A stretch of DNA of 64,000 nucleotides, taken from the NCBI GenBank assembly GCA_022113835.1, contig JAILWY010000002.1:3326501-3390500 (forward strand), given 5' to 3'. The notes under the pieces were generated by a model. It was not told where the DNA came from, did not search any database, and saw nothing but the letters and a program-made list of their open reading frames with translations. The stretch comes from Atopsyche davidsoni. Lineage: Eukaryota; Arthropoda; Insecta; Trichoptera; Hydrobiosidae. A program made the position numbers and the translations under genes. Of the stretch, positions 19,851 through 33,720 are shown piece by piece; position 1 is the stretch's first letter; every line of letters starts with the position of its first letter.

Positions 19851-22370
19851 CAATCTTACTTAAGAATCATTTGTAAACCTCTCGAATATGTGAACAGAAT
19901 TCAGTTATCTCAAGATTATTTTTCTTAGTGTACTTGAAAATGAATAGTTATAATTTAACATAAGAATAATTATATGTTCAACAGTGATTTAAAATGATAA
20001 ATATTTTTTAAATTTATAAAAATATCTTTGTAGAATCGGTGTTTCTCTATATGTTGAGATACTTTCTGAACTTGTATCAAAAGGTATGGTCTCTCCAGTA
20101 CACGAGCCCCACTTTAAGGTTGATATCTTTCTGAGTGGGTGTTGAGACTTATTTGTATGGCCTGAAAAGGATGGGTCTTCCAAGACTTCTCTGATCAAAA
20201 TATCAAATAATTGTTTTTTTAATCCTTTTTAGTATAATAAAATATCCTGAGTATTAATTAAATTATAGTTTTAAACATTACTTATTATTTAAGTTTAGTT
20301 TTGTTTATGGTATTTATTTAATATAAGCAATACGGAAAGCAATAAATGCATATTAGTAATCAAATCTAATACACGAAGAAAATAAAAAAATCCAATTAAA
20401 ATCTTTAATAAAATATTCAGTACTTTGGCAGCGGGACACCCCCATCTAGTCCACGTGCACGAACTTGAACCTGAAAACAACCCTCACGTATTATAACGTA
20501 CTGAACTGGAGGCTGTCTCTGGAACAGCGGGTGGCGAATCCGCCCCCCTCAGAGACCTGTTGCCGAGCAAGGTACAGGGTGGGTGTATATACTCTCCTTT
20601 ACGAAATAATAAAATTTACCCAAATCTAATGTTAACATCACAGTAATGTGTCAAAATTGATACAATAATTATAATTAAATTTAAAACAAAAAAATGATAT
20701 TTATCTTTAGTAGTAATCCGGTTTGACTGCCTCGTACGCCGCAATATGAATATATAATAAATGCAATCGCCAATGATCAAAGAAGCGATAAACTAATTTA
20801 CAACTCATGAAAAATAACGTGAACATTATGAGAATAAAATGAGCCAATAAAATATTTAAAAAAAACCATTATGTGTCATATTAATTGAAATAGTGAAATC
20901 AAAAGTCTATGCATAATATAAACATATTTTACCACTTCCGAGAGTACTAAAATTATTTTTATTTCAATAAATAAATTTGAATTTACTGCTAACATTATAG
21001 CAGGTTTGACCTTGAAAATATAAGATGTGCTATGTTTAGAAACAACGAACCAGATTTGTTGTACATATGAGGATTCCCAAAACGAGAAAACTAATTTTGT
21101 ACCACAATAAATTTATGGACGATATTTCTCATCGTTTCACATCTGAATTGATTATTTAACTTTAATCTGGACATGAGTAGATATTTTATTAGTTTATTTT
21201 TTTTAAATAAAAAATAATATTGAACCAAAATGAGGTATTTTTCAGACCACCCGTTGTCTCTACCCGAACTACCCCCACTGGACGCAGGGGGTTGCTAAGT
21301 GAACAACCCCCTACTGATCTCTGGGCTCTGCCATAGAATATACGTAAAGAAGTAAAAAAAAAAAAAATATGGCCATAAATATGCGGTCTTAGCTATAAAA
21401 ATTTTTAAATTATATTTAATGAATAATGAAATTTAATATCCCGGAAATCTTTTTGCAATACATTTCTACAATAATTTATTTGATAATTTTTATTGTTATC
21501 TATTTGTAGTTTTACTAAATCATATTGTCGAAGCTTTAAGTAATTATTTTGTAAATAAATAAACAAAAATACCTGTTTTGCATTGTTTTCTTCTGTAAAT
21601 ATCGTATTTTTCGAATTAACAACAAATAAAAGCAAAATGGTAACATTACGATGTCACATAAAGCAGAATCTTTATTTACTAACAAGTTAGAAAAATTAAT
21701 AATATTAAAGTGTGCTATGAGAAATTACACGTTTTCATGAACATGTGTTTTATAATAAGCGTCAAGGCATATTTTTATTTTTATTAGCGATACGTCAAAA
21801 TTGATTTTATGCTTAAAAAAAATAAAGAAAATCATTCACAAATTAACAATACAACCGTCTTTGCATACAATTTTTTTTTCTTAATTAGTCCTTTTAAATT
21901 AAAATACAGTAAAAATAATATATAATACTATTGTGTGAATGATAATGATTTATTTTTATTATCTATATTAATATATTGAAAATATTGTAGGTCATTATAA
22001 TAATGAGGCAATAATAGAACATTGACGGAATATTTTATTTTATTTCATATACGTGTAATATAATTAATTTAAATAAAAATGAACAAAAAATGAAAATATT
22101 TTTTTGTATTGAAAAATCTTACTTATGCTTTCAAGCAAATTAATATGTTTACTGATTCTTTTTGAAATATATTGCTTCGCTCAATTTTTTTTCCTCGTTA
22201 ACCTTTTATATATAAATAAAAATTAAGTTAGTTTACTTGTATTTTTCATATATATATTATTTTAAAAAAATAATCAAAACTGTTTTGTAAAATAAATTTA
22301 TTCGTTTTGAAAGAAAGACGTACCAATAATTCATTAAATAAAAACGTAAAGATGCAAACGTTTTATTCAT

Positions 22371-22567
22371 ATAATAATGATAAAAGTACTTTTGTATTTT
22401 GTCTTCACTTTGAGTTAATTAAAATTATTTGCATTACTCGTTTCGACCCAATACACTGGGTCATTATCAGATGCATAACTAAACTCAAAGTGAAGACAGA
22501 ATACAAAAGTACTTTTATCATTATAATAATGGATATTCACGAATCAAATGCCTTGTTCCTCAACAAG
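22371..22567 (-). mobile_element. Foldback ribozyme element, family 1, copy B (197 bp)
   Basis: Flanked by the direct repeat GTTTTATTCAT (22360-22370 and 22568-22578). Arms 22371-22417 and 22483-22530 are inverses (ATAATGATAAAAGTACTTTT). The end near 22567 reads CCTCAACAAG, the inverse of the CTTGTTGAGG end of copy A. The two copies share both ends and the ribozyme centre, so the element limits are well defined. Confidence 0.7.
22425..22490 (-). ncRNA. Hammerhead ribozyme, family 1 copy B, core mutated
   Basis: On the - strand: TATGCAT, CTGATAA (22464-22470), stem II GACCC/GGGTC with loop AGTGTATT, GAAAC (22440-22444), GAGTA, then ATGCA. Stem I is a strong pairing of TATGCAT with ATGCA, extended by CTTTGAGTT with AACTCAAAG. 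Core position 8 is A in place of G, which is expected to cripple cleavage. Confidence 0.6.
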
Positions 22568-23082
22568 GTTTTATTCATATTATCCCATGGGTTTATTGAA
22601 AATATATAACAATAAATAAATAAAGTAAACAGACCTGATTGTTAAGGTAGTTGTTATCAAACATGCAACTCGCTATCAATGTGGCTTATTTTAAATGTAA
22701 CAATTTATTGGAGTATCAGATAAGATAATTCTGTCTGTGTAAATGCAAACATTTTTGAATGTTATGCAAGTAAATGTGAAAATATTCCCACCCAATACTT
22801 TATGTGACCTCTCCGAAGGTTGTTGAGTTTTAGATAGACCCACATTGGCATAAGTTTATTGTTTTCAATCACAAGACCAAATAGTGTTTTAAATTTTTTT
22901 AGTGTGCACGCTTTCTGTTGTTTTCGGTGTATTATATTTAGATAAAGTGACATCCGTATAAAAGTAGACACGGATCGAATTCTCAAGATGAACGATGCGG
23001 ATGACAATCACAATTCACAAAAATACTCCCTTCAATAACGAAATCATAGAAAACCTTATATTTAAAGTTAGTAACGTTTACT

Positions 23083-23100
23083 GTCTATGACGTCATAGAC
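23083..23100. promoter_or_regulatory. Perfect 18-base palindrome with a CRE core
   Basis: GTCTATGACGTCATAGAC reads the same on both strands and has TGACGTCA at its centre, as in the cluster at 15158-15290. It lies next to a stretch (23130-23290) that looks like an old repeat. Confidence 0.4.
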
Positions 23101-25744
23101 AATCTCATTTTTATTTGGAAGATATCAGACTTACCGAACGACCCTCGCGCAAGCAGACGACTTTTTTTCAGTCTGATGGCTGCATTTCAGAATTTCATAT
23201 CTCTAGCTTCCGGTGTATTGCTTTAAATTGATGTGTGACACGCCCGATGTCATTTTATACAGACTATTTTTTTTTCCATAAGGAGACTTCATAGACATTG
23301 GAGACATTCAAATATTTGAAGTGTATAATATAGTTTACGTATTTACATACAAAAATATTCCAAAAATTTCTTATGTATTATATTATTAATATTAAGTTAT
23401 TAAAAAGTGAAGAGTCCTTGAATCTCATATCAGATATAGTGATTAATTTGAATTAAGCAAAATTAAATAATTACTGATTTTTTTAAAAACTAGTTGCATT
23501 TATTTATATGTAATTTGGAATAGACATTAACTTAAGTATCTTATTTTAATAATAATTATTATTTTTAATAGCCATAGTTTGAAATAGATATACAAGTGTT
23601 AAAAAAAATTGGGTCAAAAATATTATAATACAAAATATTTTTTTAGAGATCTAGTTTATACTAAAAATATGAAGAGTTTTGAACTTTCAATTATAATTTA
23701 AAATAAACTGCAAATATAATTTAGTTGTCAGTTGTGAATTATGTTCAGGTTTAAGTTTTCCAGGAGTGCCATTCGATAAAGTAAAAATAATAAGTCGTTA
23801 AATCCAATACTAAAATGTTAACAGTCGTAGTTTGACAGTTATAATTTCCAATTTGAAATAAATATTTAAAAGATACGCGGTAATAAAATATTTTATTGCC
23901 GAATGAAGCCTTCGAGCAACGGAACTATACATTCGAACGCCATTTTTCGTCAAAAAAAAGAAGAATATGCGAATATAAAATGTTTACGACTTGAACTTTG
24001 AGGTATTTTATGGCGGTTTTATGCATTTGTGATTTGTATCCAGAATTGGGATTATAATGCAGATTGCACTCATGAGAAGTGCACACACAAGGAACCATGA
24101 AAGATTCGTAAATTTAAATCGACCGAGCTGCTTTTAAGAGACTATAAAACATGAAGAGGGTTCAAAGATGAATAATTAAAAAATCTTTTAAAAATTTATT
24201 CATGACGCCATTTCCAAATAGGTTTTTAATGTACTTATCCAAAAGTAATATAAAAGTGGATCTTCCAAAGTATCTTATTTTTTTGTGATTTTTCTTATGT
24301 AGGACAATATAAACTTTAGTTTAAAAACAAAGGTGGATTGTATGATCCCAATAAATAATTTAAAACTACTTAAATTATAGAAATTACAGATTATTTCCGT
24401 CAATCTTCAGAATTTATTTTAAAAACCTGACGTTATATATGGTTCGGGTTATTTTGCAGGGTAAATTAAATTTTAATGTATTTTCATTGCACAATTGAAT
24501 TTGTTTACCTGTAGTCAATTTAATGGGCTATTCTGCTTTATTTTACATATGTTTGTGTTCAATAATGATATAACAAAATACACCCACACTGTAGCACTTT
24601 GCAAAGCCTGTGAAGTTTAGATAGCGTAGAGCAGTGTTATTACTTTTCCACGAGCTCCTATTGTGTTTTTTATTGTATTTTATACGATTACATGCCAGTA
24701 TACTTCTATTTCATAAAAGCACAAGTAAAGATTGCAATTTAAAAGCAAGTAATCTCTTTATTAGATAGCGCATAGTATGAGTGCCATACATGCTGATTAG
24801 ATTTAGTTGTGTGAATGTATGTTCAAAGATAGCCTACTTAATATAACAAACAACCTTCAAGTCATGTTATTTAAATTCTTTAATACATAAAACGGATGGT
24901 CTTTGAGTTTTTTTTGGAAACAACCATAACCATATCTAATTAGGAGAAATCAAAAACCAAAAAACTCAGTTAAAATAAACCTTAACGCATATTTCTCGTA
25001 TTCAAAATACAATTTTTTTTAAACGAACTGTAACAGCAACTTTTTAAATTTCATCAGATATCGATTCACTCATCAAAGTCACATCCCTTGTATTTTTTTT
25101 GCATCCCTTCAAAACACTGATGTGCCTTTATCATACAGTAATACTCTTTAAGTCATATTTGTATAAAAAATAGATTATTATGGTCTTCTCGCCTTCTGCT
25201 GAATTCTTCATATAATTTTATAAGTCAAGTTTGGTGCAGAATGACCGCAGTGGTGCTATCTACGTAATGTGTATATATTTTTTTATTTCGCAGTATGTAC
25301 ATGCTGATAGCTTATAATAGAATTATTTTAATAAATAATATTTATGACATTGAAACAATCTTAAATGAGCACAAAGAATACTAATTAATATTCAGCGCTA
25401 CTTACTATCGATATTTGACCTCTGTAATATGACAACAGTTATAATATTTTATTAAAATTAGCTATTTTTTACACTGTGATTGTTTATGAATAGAGACAGA
25501 CTTTATTATCATAGTATGTTACAACAAATGTGTTTATTTTTCATGAGCATCGAAAATAAATTAATATTGAAGTTAAAAATCTTAATAATTGACTCATTGA
25601 AAATGTGCGATCAAGAGTTTTGAGATCAGGTGAAAAAAAAAAAAAATAAGCGTACAAAACAGTGGTAAAGCTTTCTTAGAGCTATCCGTGAGCTTGCATT
25701 ATACAAATGTTCCGTGCCACTGATAATAATAGATCTGCAGGATG

Positions 25745-26125
25745 GTTCGGAATATCACACGTCAGGTGCATTTTCAGGTGTCTTTCAGTCTGTTTCAGGT
25801 TCACGTGACCACTGGAGTGTAAATTGGAATATTACACATGAAATGCATTTTCAGTAGTTTTTCAGGTTAGGTTCACGTAGTCAATAGGAAGCGACCGGGT
25901 TTGCGGTGTAAATCGGAATATCACAAATGAAATGCATTTTCAGGTTAGATTCGTGTGGCCAGTAGAAAGCGACCGGGTTTGCAGTGTAAATCGGAATATC
26001 ACGCATGAAATGCATTTTCAGTAGTTTTTCAGGTTAGGTTCACGTAGACATTAGCAAGCGACCGGATTTGCAGTGTAAATCGGAAAATCACACATCAAGT
26101 GCATTGTAAGGAGTTTTTCAGATCA
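25745..26125 (+). repeat. Tandem repeat with alternating 77/89-base units
   Basis: The motif GGAATATCAC or a close variant recurs at 25749, 25826, 25915, 25993 and 26082, with spacings of 77, 89, 78 and 89. Units share GCATTTTCAG, GCGACCGG and TTTGCAGTGTAAATCGGAA. The longer units carry an additional AGTAGTTTTTCAGGTTAG block. The two unit types alternate, so the array probably grew by copying dimers. Confidence 0.75.
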
Positions 26126-28530
26126 ACGCACTATCTGGTGGGGTAGGTCACCGTCGATCGCGATACGAGCTCCGTCGTTAGGCGTCAACCGCACCGGCTG
26201 GCGATAGAGCCGCCCGAGGTACAGTGTCACTTGTGAACAGATTACGGCTATCACCTCTTAAAAAAAATTATGTATTTCGGGGACATTTTTACTTGCACCA
26301 GGCGGCTTTTGACTTGTTATCAGTGAAATTGCTACCTTTTGTTGAGTTTACGCTTAGTGGCTGAGATTTTTGTTTGCACGTTTTATAAAGTTTGAAGATA
26401 TGATAACGGTATGCATAATGCACGCTTATATTTTTTGTAATGTATTCTGGTAAACTCGAATTCTGGAACTTAATGATTTATGTCTTCGACGTTTTAAATA
26501 CACCTAGATATATTTTTTGAGGCCATCGTATACAAAAAAAAAACAAATTTTTGCCGAGTTATTGGACCACAGTGGCTAGAACAAAACCGTGTGTACAGAT
26601 CTTACCTGTAACTTGGAAATTAATTTGAAGATTATCTTCTTGTTTTATTTATAAATCGGTAACTTGAAAATATATTTTTAATAGTCTGTAGATTGCCAAT
26701 TTAATAAGAATTAAACATATTTTTCTTGTAATTTTTAATTGAGCAACGTTTACTTAGTTGTACGTCTCAAGACCACATTGAAACATCCCTGAAAACCGTG
26801 TCGCGGTTGACTTAAAAGAGCGACTGGTTTGAAAGCCTTAATGTATGCCATATTCCCTTACGTATACGTAGTAATTGCTAAGTGATATTTGTTGACTCTT
26901 ATTGCAAATAAACAGATATCCATCAAAACAAAGGGTTAAGCGCACATGCCTTAAGGGCCATGTTGAATATTCGAGTTTTTTTGATCATTTTCTGGTCGAT
27001 TTTGCGAAAAATTGACTGCACCAATCAAAAATATTTAAATGCAAAAAGTTTGATACATCCCTTCTTCCGAACACAATATATTTTTATTTCTTATAAATTT
27101 ACTTTAATTATGATAAATATGTGTTTTTCCGATTGAAGTGTAGGAATTTGAGATTCGTCCGGCATATTTTCCAAGAATCCTACACATTTAAAAGTCTTTT
27201 TTTCAATTGGAATTAAAAGATTAAATATAAACCATGTGCGCCTTATTAATTTAAAAATTAAAAAAAAAAAATCTTTATCAAACTTTGGTTTTAAAAAGTC
27301 GTCATTTTATCCAATTTTTCAACATCTTCAAGATTTTATTTTACCCTGAAAATGGACGTTAATTAAATAATAAAAAATAGATAAATATAATTTAATATTT
27401 TTTTAATACTCTGTAAGAAAATCAACTCTATCAATAGAATAATAAACTAAGAATTAAATAAATCAAATGACACGATTTCTCCAGGTAAAACGGTTCTTTA
27501 TTATTCGGTCAGAACGGAGATAGCCTCCAAGCGAGCATGACGCCAATTCGTTTCTCGGTATTTAAAAATCGTTATTGGTTGATTTATCGCTGTACAAGGC
27601 TTGACATCTATTAAAAAAGATATTTAAGCTCATCATGTCACTTTTTAAACATTAATTGTATTAAATTTGTGCGTATTTTGCGAGTAAAATACAAAAATGT
27701 ATTTTATTTAAAAATCTACTTAGAATATTTGTGACGTGGTCAGCCATGCTTGATCCATAGAGAACGGAGCAGATGACAGCTTAGGCTACTGTGCTCGTTT
27801 GTCGTTGTTAGTATTGGCAACATTGCATTGAAAGCATGTCTCTCTCTAAGATGTCAATTTGGCAACATAGCTACTTTGTACAAATGACAATTTCGACACA
27901 GGAGCATTTGCGACCGTAATACCCGACCCAGTGATACTCAACATTTTTTTTCTTACAAGTCACACATGCAATATTTTTGAGTAATGGCTTTTTTCAGGCA
28001 ATTAGTTAGTGGGGACTTGGTTTTACACTTATTTCCCATGTATTAAATCTTAATCTTTAAAACCTAAATATATCCAAACGCCTATTTCAAATTTAGTGTG
28101 ATATTGAGATAAAACTTTTTTATTTTAGAAAAATCGGGTTTATAATTGCTACACACTACTCTCAATACGTTATCAAGGTGAGAATCAGTAAGTCGATTTC
28201 TATATACATTTCTTGCATATTTCACTTTGGAATACGTGTTTCGGGCTGGAGGTTGAGGATGCCTGGTCTAACAGTCATTGGTCGTGAGATCATAACGAAG
28301 TCTAACCTAAAAATTCATAATTGCATGTACAGTGGCGACGGACAGTTTGTGACAAAATTCAAAATGCCAAGAAAATACTCGCTTTCATATACATACTAAG
28401 AATCCAAAAGCGAAACGAGTAAATTTATTTTATATATTACTAGTGTCTTGTAAATCAATCGATTGGAGGAAAAATAAGAAAACTGTCGTGAATAATCATC
28501 TTGTCAGTTAGTAAATTCCTTCTTTTTTTA

Positions 28531-28776
28531 GAATTGTGTCCCTTTGATAGATCGTCAACACCTGATGGAATTAGTGGTGATAAAATTGTGGAAGTAAAAT
28601 ATCCACTATCAATATCGGGAACAAGTGTTGAAGAAGCAATTCTCAACAAAAAATTAAAATTTTGGAAAATAGATAAAAAACAGAATATTACTATAAACGT
28701 CCACCACGAATGGTATTTTCAAGTACAAGGACAATTGCACATTACTAAGCCTCCAATGAAGAGAGGCACTGGATGA
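28531..28776 (+). pseudogene. YqaJ-like nuclease domain fragment
   Basis: The frame reads STPDGISGDKIVEVKYPLS near its start and HHEWYFQVQGQLHIT near its end. This is the pattern of YqaJ/lambda-exonuclease-fold nucleases: the catalytic Asp of PDG (28564-28566), the E-x-K of VEVK (28588-28599) and the Q-x-Q of QVQGQ (28720-28734), in the right order and spacing. The segment starts after an acceptor-like TTCTTTTTTTAG (28519-28530) and stops with TGA soon after the QVQGQ box, so it is one exon or a truncated copy. In insects such domains occur in mobile and virus-derived genes. It lies inside an element with inverted ends. The fold call rests on motifs only. Confidence 0.55.
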
Positions 28777-28929
28777 AGAAGAAAAGAAATAACCTGTATA
28801 ATGTTCAGATTTCTGTCCAGTGTCATATATTTGTTCAATTAATAATAAATAAATGTTTTTGGTGAGATGTGTGTTTTCATTATATATATTTGGGCCTTTT
28901 TATTATAATTTACATACATATGTCTAAAT

Positions 28930-29045
28930 AAATATATATATATATATATACATACATACATACATATAAGTATATATATATATGTATATATAAATATGCG
29001 TGTATATATACATATATATATTATATATATATATATATTTATATA
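28930..29045. repeat. Compound TA/CATA microsatellite
   Basis: Mixed runs of TA, CATA and TATG units over about 115 bases, inside the 2.3 kb element. Confidence 0.85.
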
Positions 29046-32000
29046 TGTATTATGTCACTTTATTTTTGTATGTTGAAAACTGATTTTTTTAGAGTATTGA
29101 GTATTTATTAGAAATAAAAAAAAGCTTCCGTTTGGAAGAAGGGATTTATCTAACTTTTTGCATTTAAATTTTTTTGGTTGGTGCATTCGATTTTTCGCAA
29201 AAGGTACGAGAAAATGATCAAAAAACTCAAATATGGAACCTCCAACAACGGATTTTGACTTCAGTGTGAATATTTATATTTCTTGTTTGGAATTTTTTTT
29301 GTAAAAAGGTAAAGTAGTGGTCGATTTATTGCAATTTTACTGAATTCACGCAAAGTTTACAAAAAAATCCCATGGAAATGTGGCTTTATAGCATAATTTC
29401 AATAAGTTAAATATGACAATAATTATTTTAAAATGTTTATAAATATTTATTCCTTTTTGAATATTTGAAAAGAAAAATCAACAATATAAATTTATTAAAT
29501 ATTAAAAAAAAAAAATTCTTCTTTGATAATTGACCATAAATAACAAAACTTAGTCCAACTAGAACTGTCATTCAGTTTCCAATTGAAAGCTACGCTAGAG
29601 ACCTCTGGTGTCCGGGTTGGTGAATGAAAACGGAATTTTTGAAAAAGTAGCCCTCTTAAAATACGACTTATGTTTTTTCATGCCACAAAAGAGTTTTACG
29701 AAAGCCTCCTAGGGTGACCAAATAAAAATGCAACTGAGCCAGACTTTAAAAATACAAACGAGAGGATCATATCAAGAGTAGTCGATCAATTTTATCATGC
29801 CAAAAATAGGCTATATTTACAGACTCACATATTTTTTTGAATCCATACTCATTTTGAACAATTTAAAAACGTGCATAACAATAATACTAAAAATATTGGA
29901 AATCAATTTAAAATTGCATGCCGCTCTCGTTGTTACGTAGTTAACAAATATTCTTATTTTTATGAATATTACGATAGTATAAATACTTGTCTGATAAGGT
30001 TTTTTTTAAAATCATATTTAATGTATAAATTTTAATGCAGAACCAATTATACAAATATTCACAATGATTGTTTGATTCTTACATATATTTTTTGTGCTAT
30101 TTTGATTGTAAGATACTTGAATTAGTAAGATTGAACAAAACATAAAATCGATCCCATCAACAGGTTTGCGAACTGAAATATGATACTAATTCGCAGGTAT
30201 AAAGGCAGATCATTCAGGTATATAATGATGGTTTGTTCAATGGTAATGATACACGGACGGTAAGGAATTGAAAATTCCATGGCAAAAATGATACATAAAT
30301 GTATATATTTTTTTTAAACATAATTTGTACGTATTGAAAAGGTACTTTGAATAAATATTCTACAAACAACACTTAGCTGCACGATCAGAAGACATTCATG
30401 GTCGCATAATTTTAATATAAGACTATTCTACTCTGTAAAAGTAGGAGCCCGCAAGCAAGCCATCAATCAATTAGAAAATTATTTTAACAGATTCTTTTGA
30501 TCAACTTGAAATATTTCATTCCAATATAAACTAAATTATCGTATTTCAATATGTGCATAAAGATCAACTATTTCTTTAAGCTTGGGTGTTTATCTTTTTT
30601 TGAATATGTACATAATTAAGGTAATAAACAGGCTTCACAATGTTGACATACAATTAATCTTAATTTTAACAAGCTAGTAAAATTAAACTTTTAGTTAACT
30701 TTAAATAATTTATATTTTGCTATAGTAACGTGAGCATAATTTATCATTTTAATTGACCATACTGTTTCTCACATTTATTTGGATTAACAATCGATTTTAT
30801 AAATACATTCTGATGTTTGTTTAAAATAACCGATGAGCTTGAATCGTTTCTATTGATTATTTTAAAATATTGCCTGATTCAAAAGCAAAGAGAGCCCATC
30901 GAAAAATAATTTTATAATTACATTACAAATGATAAAACCCCTACTGTTATTGAATTGAGTAGTGAGTTACAGACTCCTTGTTCAGATTATTAACGTTCGG
31001 GTGACAATAATTTTTATTGACATTTTCAAGATACTATATACATTTATTTTTTAAATAATAATTTTTTATACTTCGCCATGCCTGAAAATTCTTGGGTAAT
31101 ACATTGTTTTTTTATAAATAACTGTATATGACCGATTCACCTGTTCAAGGTTTGTGTATTCACTCAGGTTTTTGCATTTTAAACAGAATACCTGTTCCTT
31201 TTTTTAAACTCCAGAAACAAGTTCAGGAATTGTCGATCAATATACACTTTTTTTTTGATTCTGTCCGATTGTGTTTTATGGCAGAAAGCAACAATGTATC
31301 AACTTGCTTAACCGGTTGTGGATGTGAATGTGTGTATTTGTACCAAATAAAGTTATCTTTATTCCTATGAAAATTATCACAGTCCTATCGTCTTCATCTC
31401 CAAAACACAAGGGATATATGAATAGAAATAACTTTATATACAAAAGTATATTCATGTACAGTAAATATATATTATATTTAAAATATACAATAAATTTAGA
31501 TACAAGCCAGTTACATAAGCAGTGACACAACCTGCAATCAATTTGCAGTTAACCAAAAGCGTTCTTTAATTTTGTGTGCTCTTTAAGGTTTAGCACATGC
31601 AAAATAAAGTAGTAGTCTCTTATTAACAAATACTATTCATACAATCGTATTAATTATGCGAGTAGTAAAAAATATTGCATTATTAATGTGCTGAGGTAAT
31701 AAGGTAATACGGTGAGTAGTTGTATTCTGAATAATACCAAGTAGACAGAAAAATAGAGGACGTATGTCGCTTTGAGATATTGATAAGATTGGTTAAATTT
31801 CGTGTGTATGCTGTATAAAAAAAGTTTTTAATTGACAGTTAAAATAATATGAAATTCCAGATATACCAGTATAAAAATCATTATATCTAACATAAGCTCG
31901 GGTTCAAATTTTAAGTTTATGGCTAAATTTAGTATTTTTTAACAAAGGGAAATAAGAGTATTTCGCCAAAATTTTTAGCGTCCAGCTGAAAATTTGAATT

Positions 32001-33394
32001 TGAATATAACTCTCACAGACACAAATGTTGATAAGGCATTTGAATTTCAAAGTACAAGGAATATGTTTAAAAAAATAGAGCTTATAAGCCTCCTATGTAT
32101 TTAGAGCATCTAGTATAGAATAAGTATAAATTTTGCTTAGTTTTTTTTATTCGCATTTCTGTATAAATTATAATAAGTTAGAATTGGAAGATGTATAAAA
32201 GCCCCAAAATGTGATAACATATTTATAAATTCTTGTTTTATACACAACTACGCATGTCAGTTACGAAGTAATTTATGCCCATTAAGGCAACTAAATATTA
32301 TTATTAAATTTTATGATTTTTATATGTATTAAAAAACAGTCAATTATTTGAAAAATATCGTGACATTAAATGAATATAATAATTTTTGATTGAATAACAA
32401 TGTAGGCTTCATATAAATATTTTTATAGGTTTTTGTGGCCATTTTTTCTTGAGTACCTAGCCGCGTCAAGTTTAAGTCAAAAACCCAAGAAAATTATACC
32501 AAAATAACCAGCCACTTTAAAACGACAGGCTACAAATATGTTTAAAAAATACAATAATAATTAAGAATTTAATTTATTAAATTAAAACATCAAGTTACAT
32601 GGCTCGCTATGAGATTTTTTTTATAAAAATAAGAACATAAATTTTATATTTCTTTTTACGCAAAAATCTCCCAAAAATGGTTTATTTAAATCATAAAATT
32701 ATAACACAATAGCTTAATTAAATATTTGTCAAAATATTACTAAAAATCTATTTTTTCAGTTCAGCTTTAGATTGAAACACAATATATTCTTCAGAGAGAA
32801 CATTTATTATGCAATTGTGCTAACTATTACACAATGAAGCTGACAAAGTAATAACTTGTAATTCCTACAACTAGTGTGCATTTTGTATTTGGACATTTTC
32901 ATGGGTTTTACACTAATAAAATTAAAAATAAAGTGTCAGAACTAGACACATTGTCATAATATATAACAATTAAACACAAATTCAAAATGCTGTATGTCTT
33001 TGAAAATTGATAAATTATTCATATTTCATACTAATCAGTGTAATACATAAAAAATACTTCAAAAGTACGCGAGTTGTGTAATATTTTTCGATTTTGTAGT
33101 TATTTTGGATCATAAATCTAGGCCTGGGTAAAAAAAAAATAATTAAAAAATATCATAATGCTAGAAGTACAACAATTCGGAACAAACTCGTATATCTTTT
33201 GACTGCTTTTAATTTATCTTCCGCTTTCGTCTTCCAACTGCTAAACATATTATAAATAAAAACAATTAACTCAAATTAACCTCAGCTTGCGGGTTTCCAA
33301 TAAAAAGGCAGTAACAGGAATTGCACATCAGCTGCTAACAGGCTATCCAAGGTTACGTATTCTACTATGTCCTGTCCGTCAAACATAAAAATAT

Positions 33395-33720
33395 GGCCAC
33401 CCACCATGGTTGGCAATTAACCGCGAATGTGTACGGCGTATTTAAAATCAGTAAGCATCGTCAGGGTGACCATGATTTCGAGAGCATATAATACACAAGC
33501 CAGTGCCATGTTGACCAAAGTTTAATATTTCAAAAACCACCGCCATGGTTCTGTCAATCACGTGTTCGCCCGCCCGCGACCGATAATTGGCCGCAAATGT
33601 GTATAATGTGTTGCAAATCGGTAAGGAAGCGGTTGTGGAGGCAATGCAGGGACCGGCTTCAGTGTTGCCAGGAACCTGGTCAGTTTTTAAAACCAGCATG
33701 GGTCTGAAAGTCGTGTGAAC
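33395..33720. repeat. Diverged tandem duplication, about 168-base period
   Basis: AATTAACCGCGAATGTGTAC near 33415 and AATTGGCCGCAAATGTGTAT near 33583 begin similar segments; both go on to a variant of AAATCAGTAAGCATCG. Each copy also has a nearby CCACCATGGT or CCGCCATGGTT block. Origin unknown. Confidence 0.4.

Larger units (their letters stand above)
26958..29250. mobile_element. 2.3 kb element with inverted terminal repeats and a YqaJ-type fragment
   Basis: The ends 26958-27105 and 29100-29250 are diverged inverses of each other. Shared blocks are TTTTTTGATCATTTTCT, GCGAAAAAT, TGCACCAA.CAAAAA, ATTTAAATGCAAAAAGTT and ATCCCTTCTTCC. Between them is AT-rich DNA, a TA-rich microsatellite at 28930-29045 and one protein-like segment at 28531-28776. 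The outermost bases are blurred and no target duplication was identified. Confidence 0.6.
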
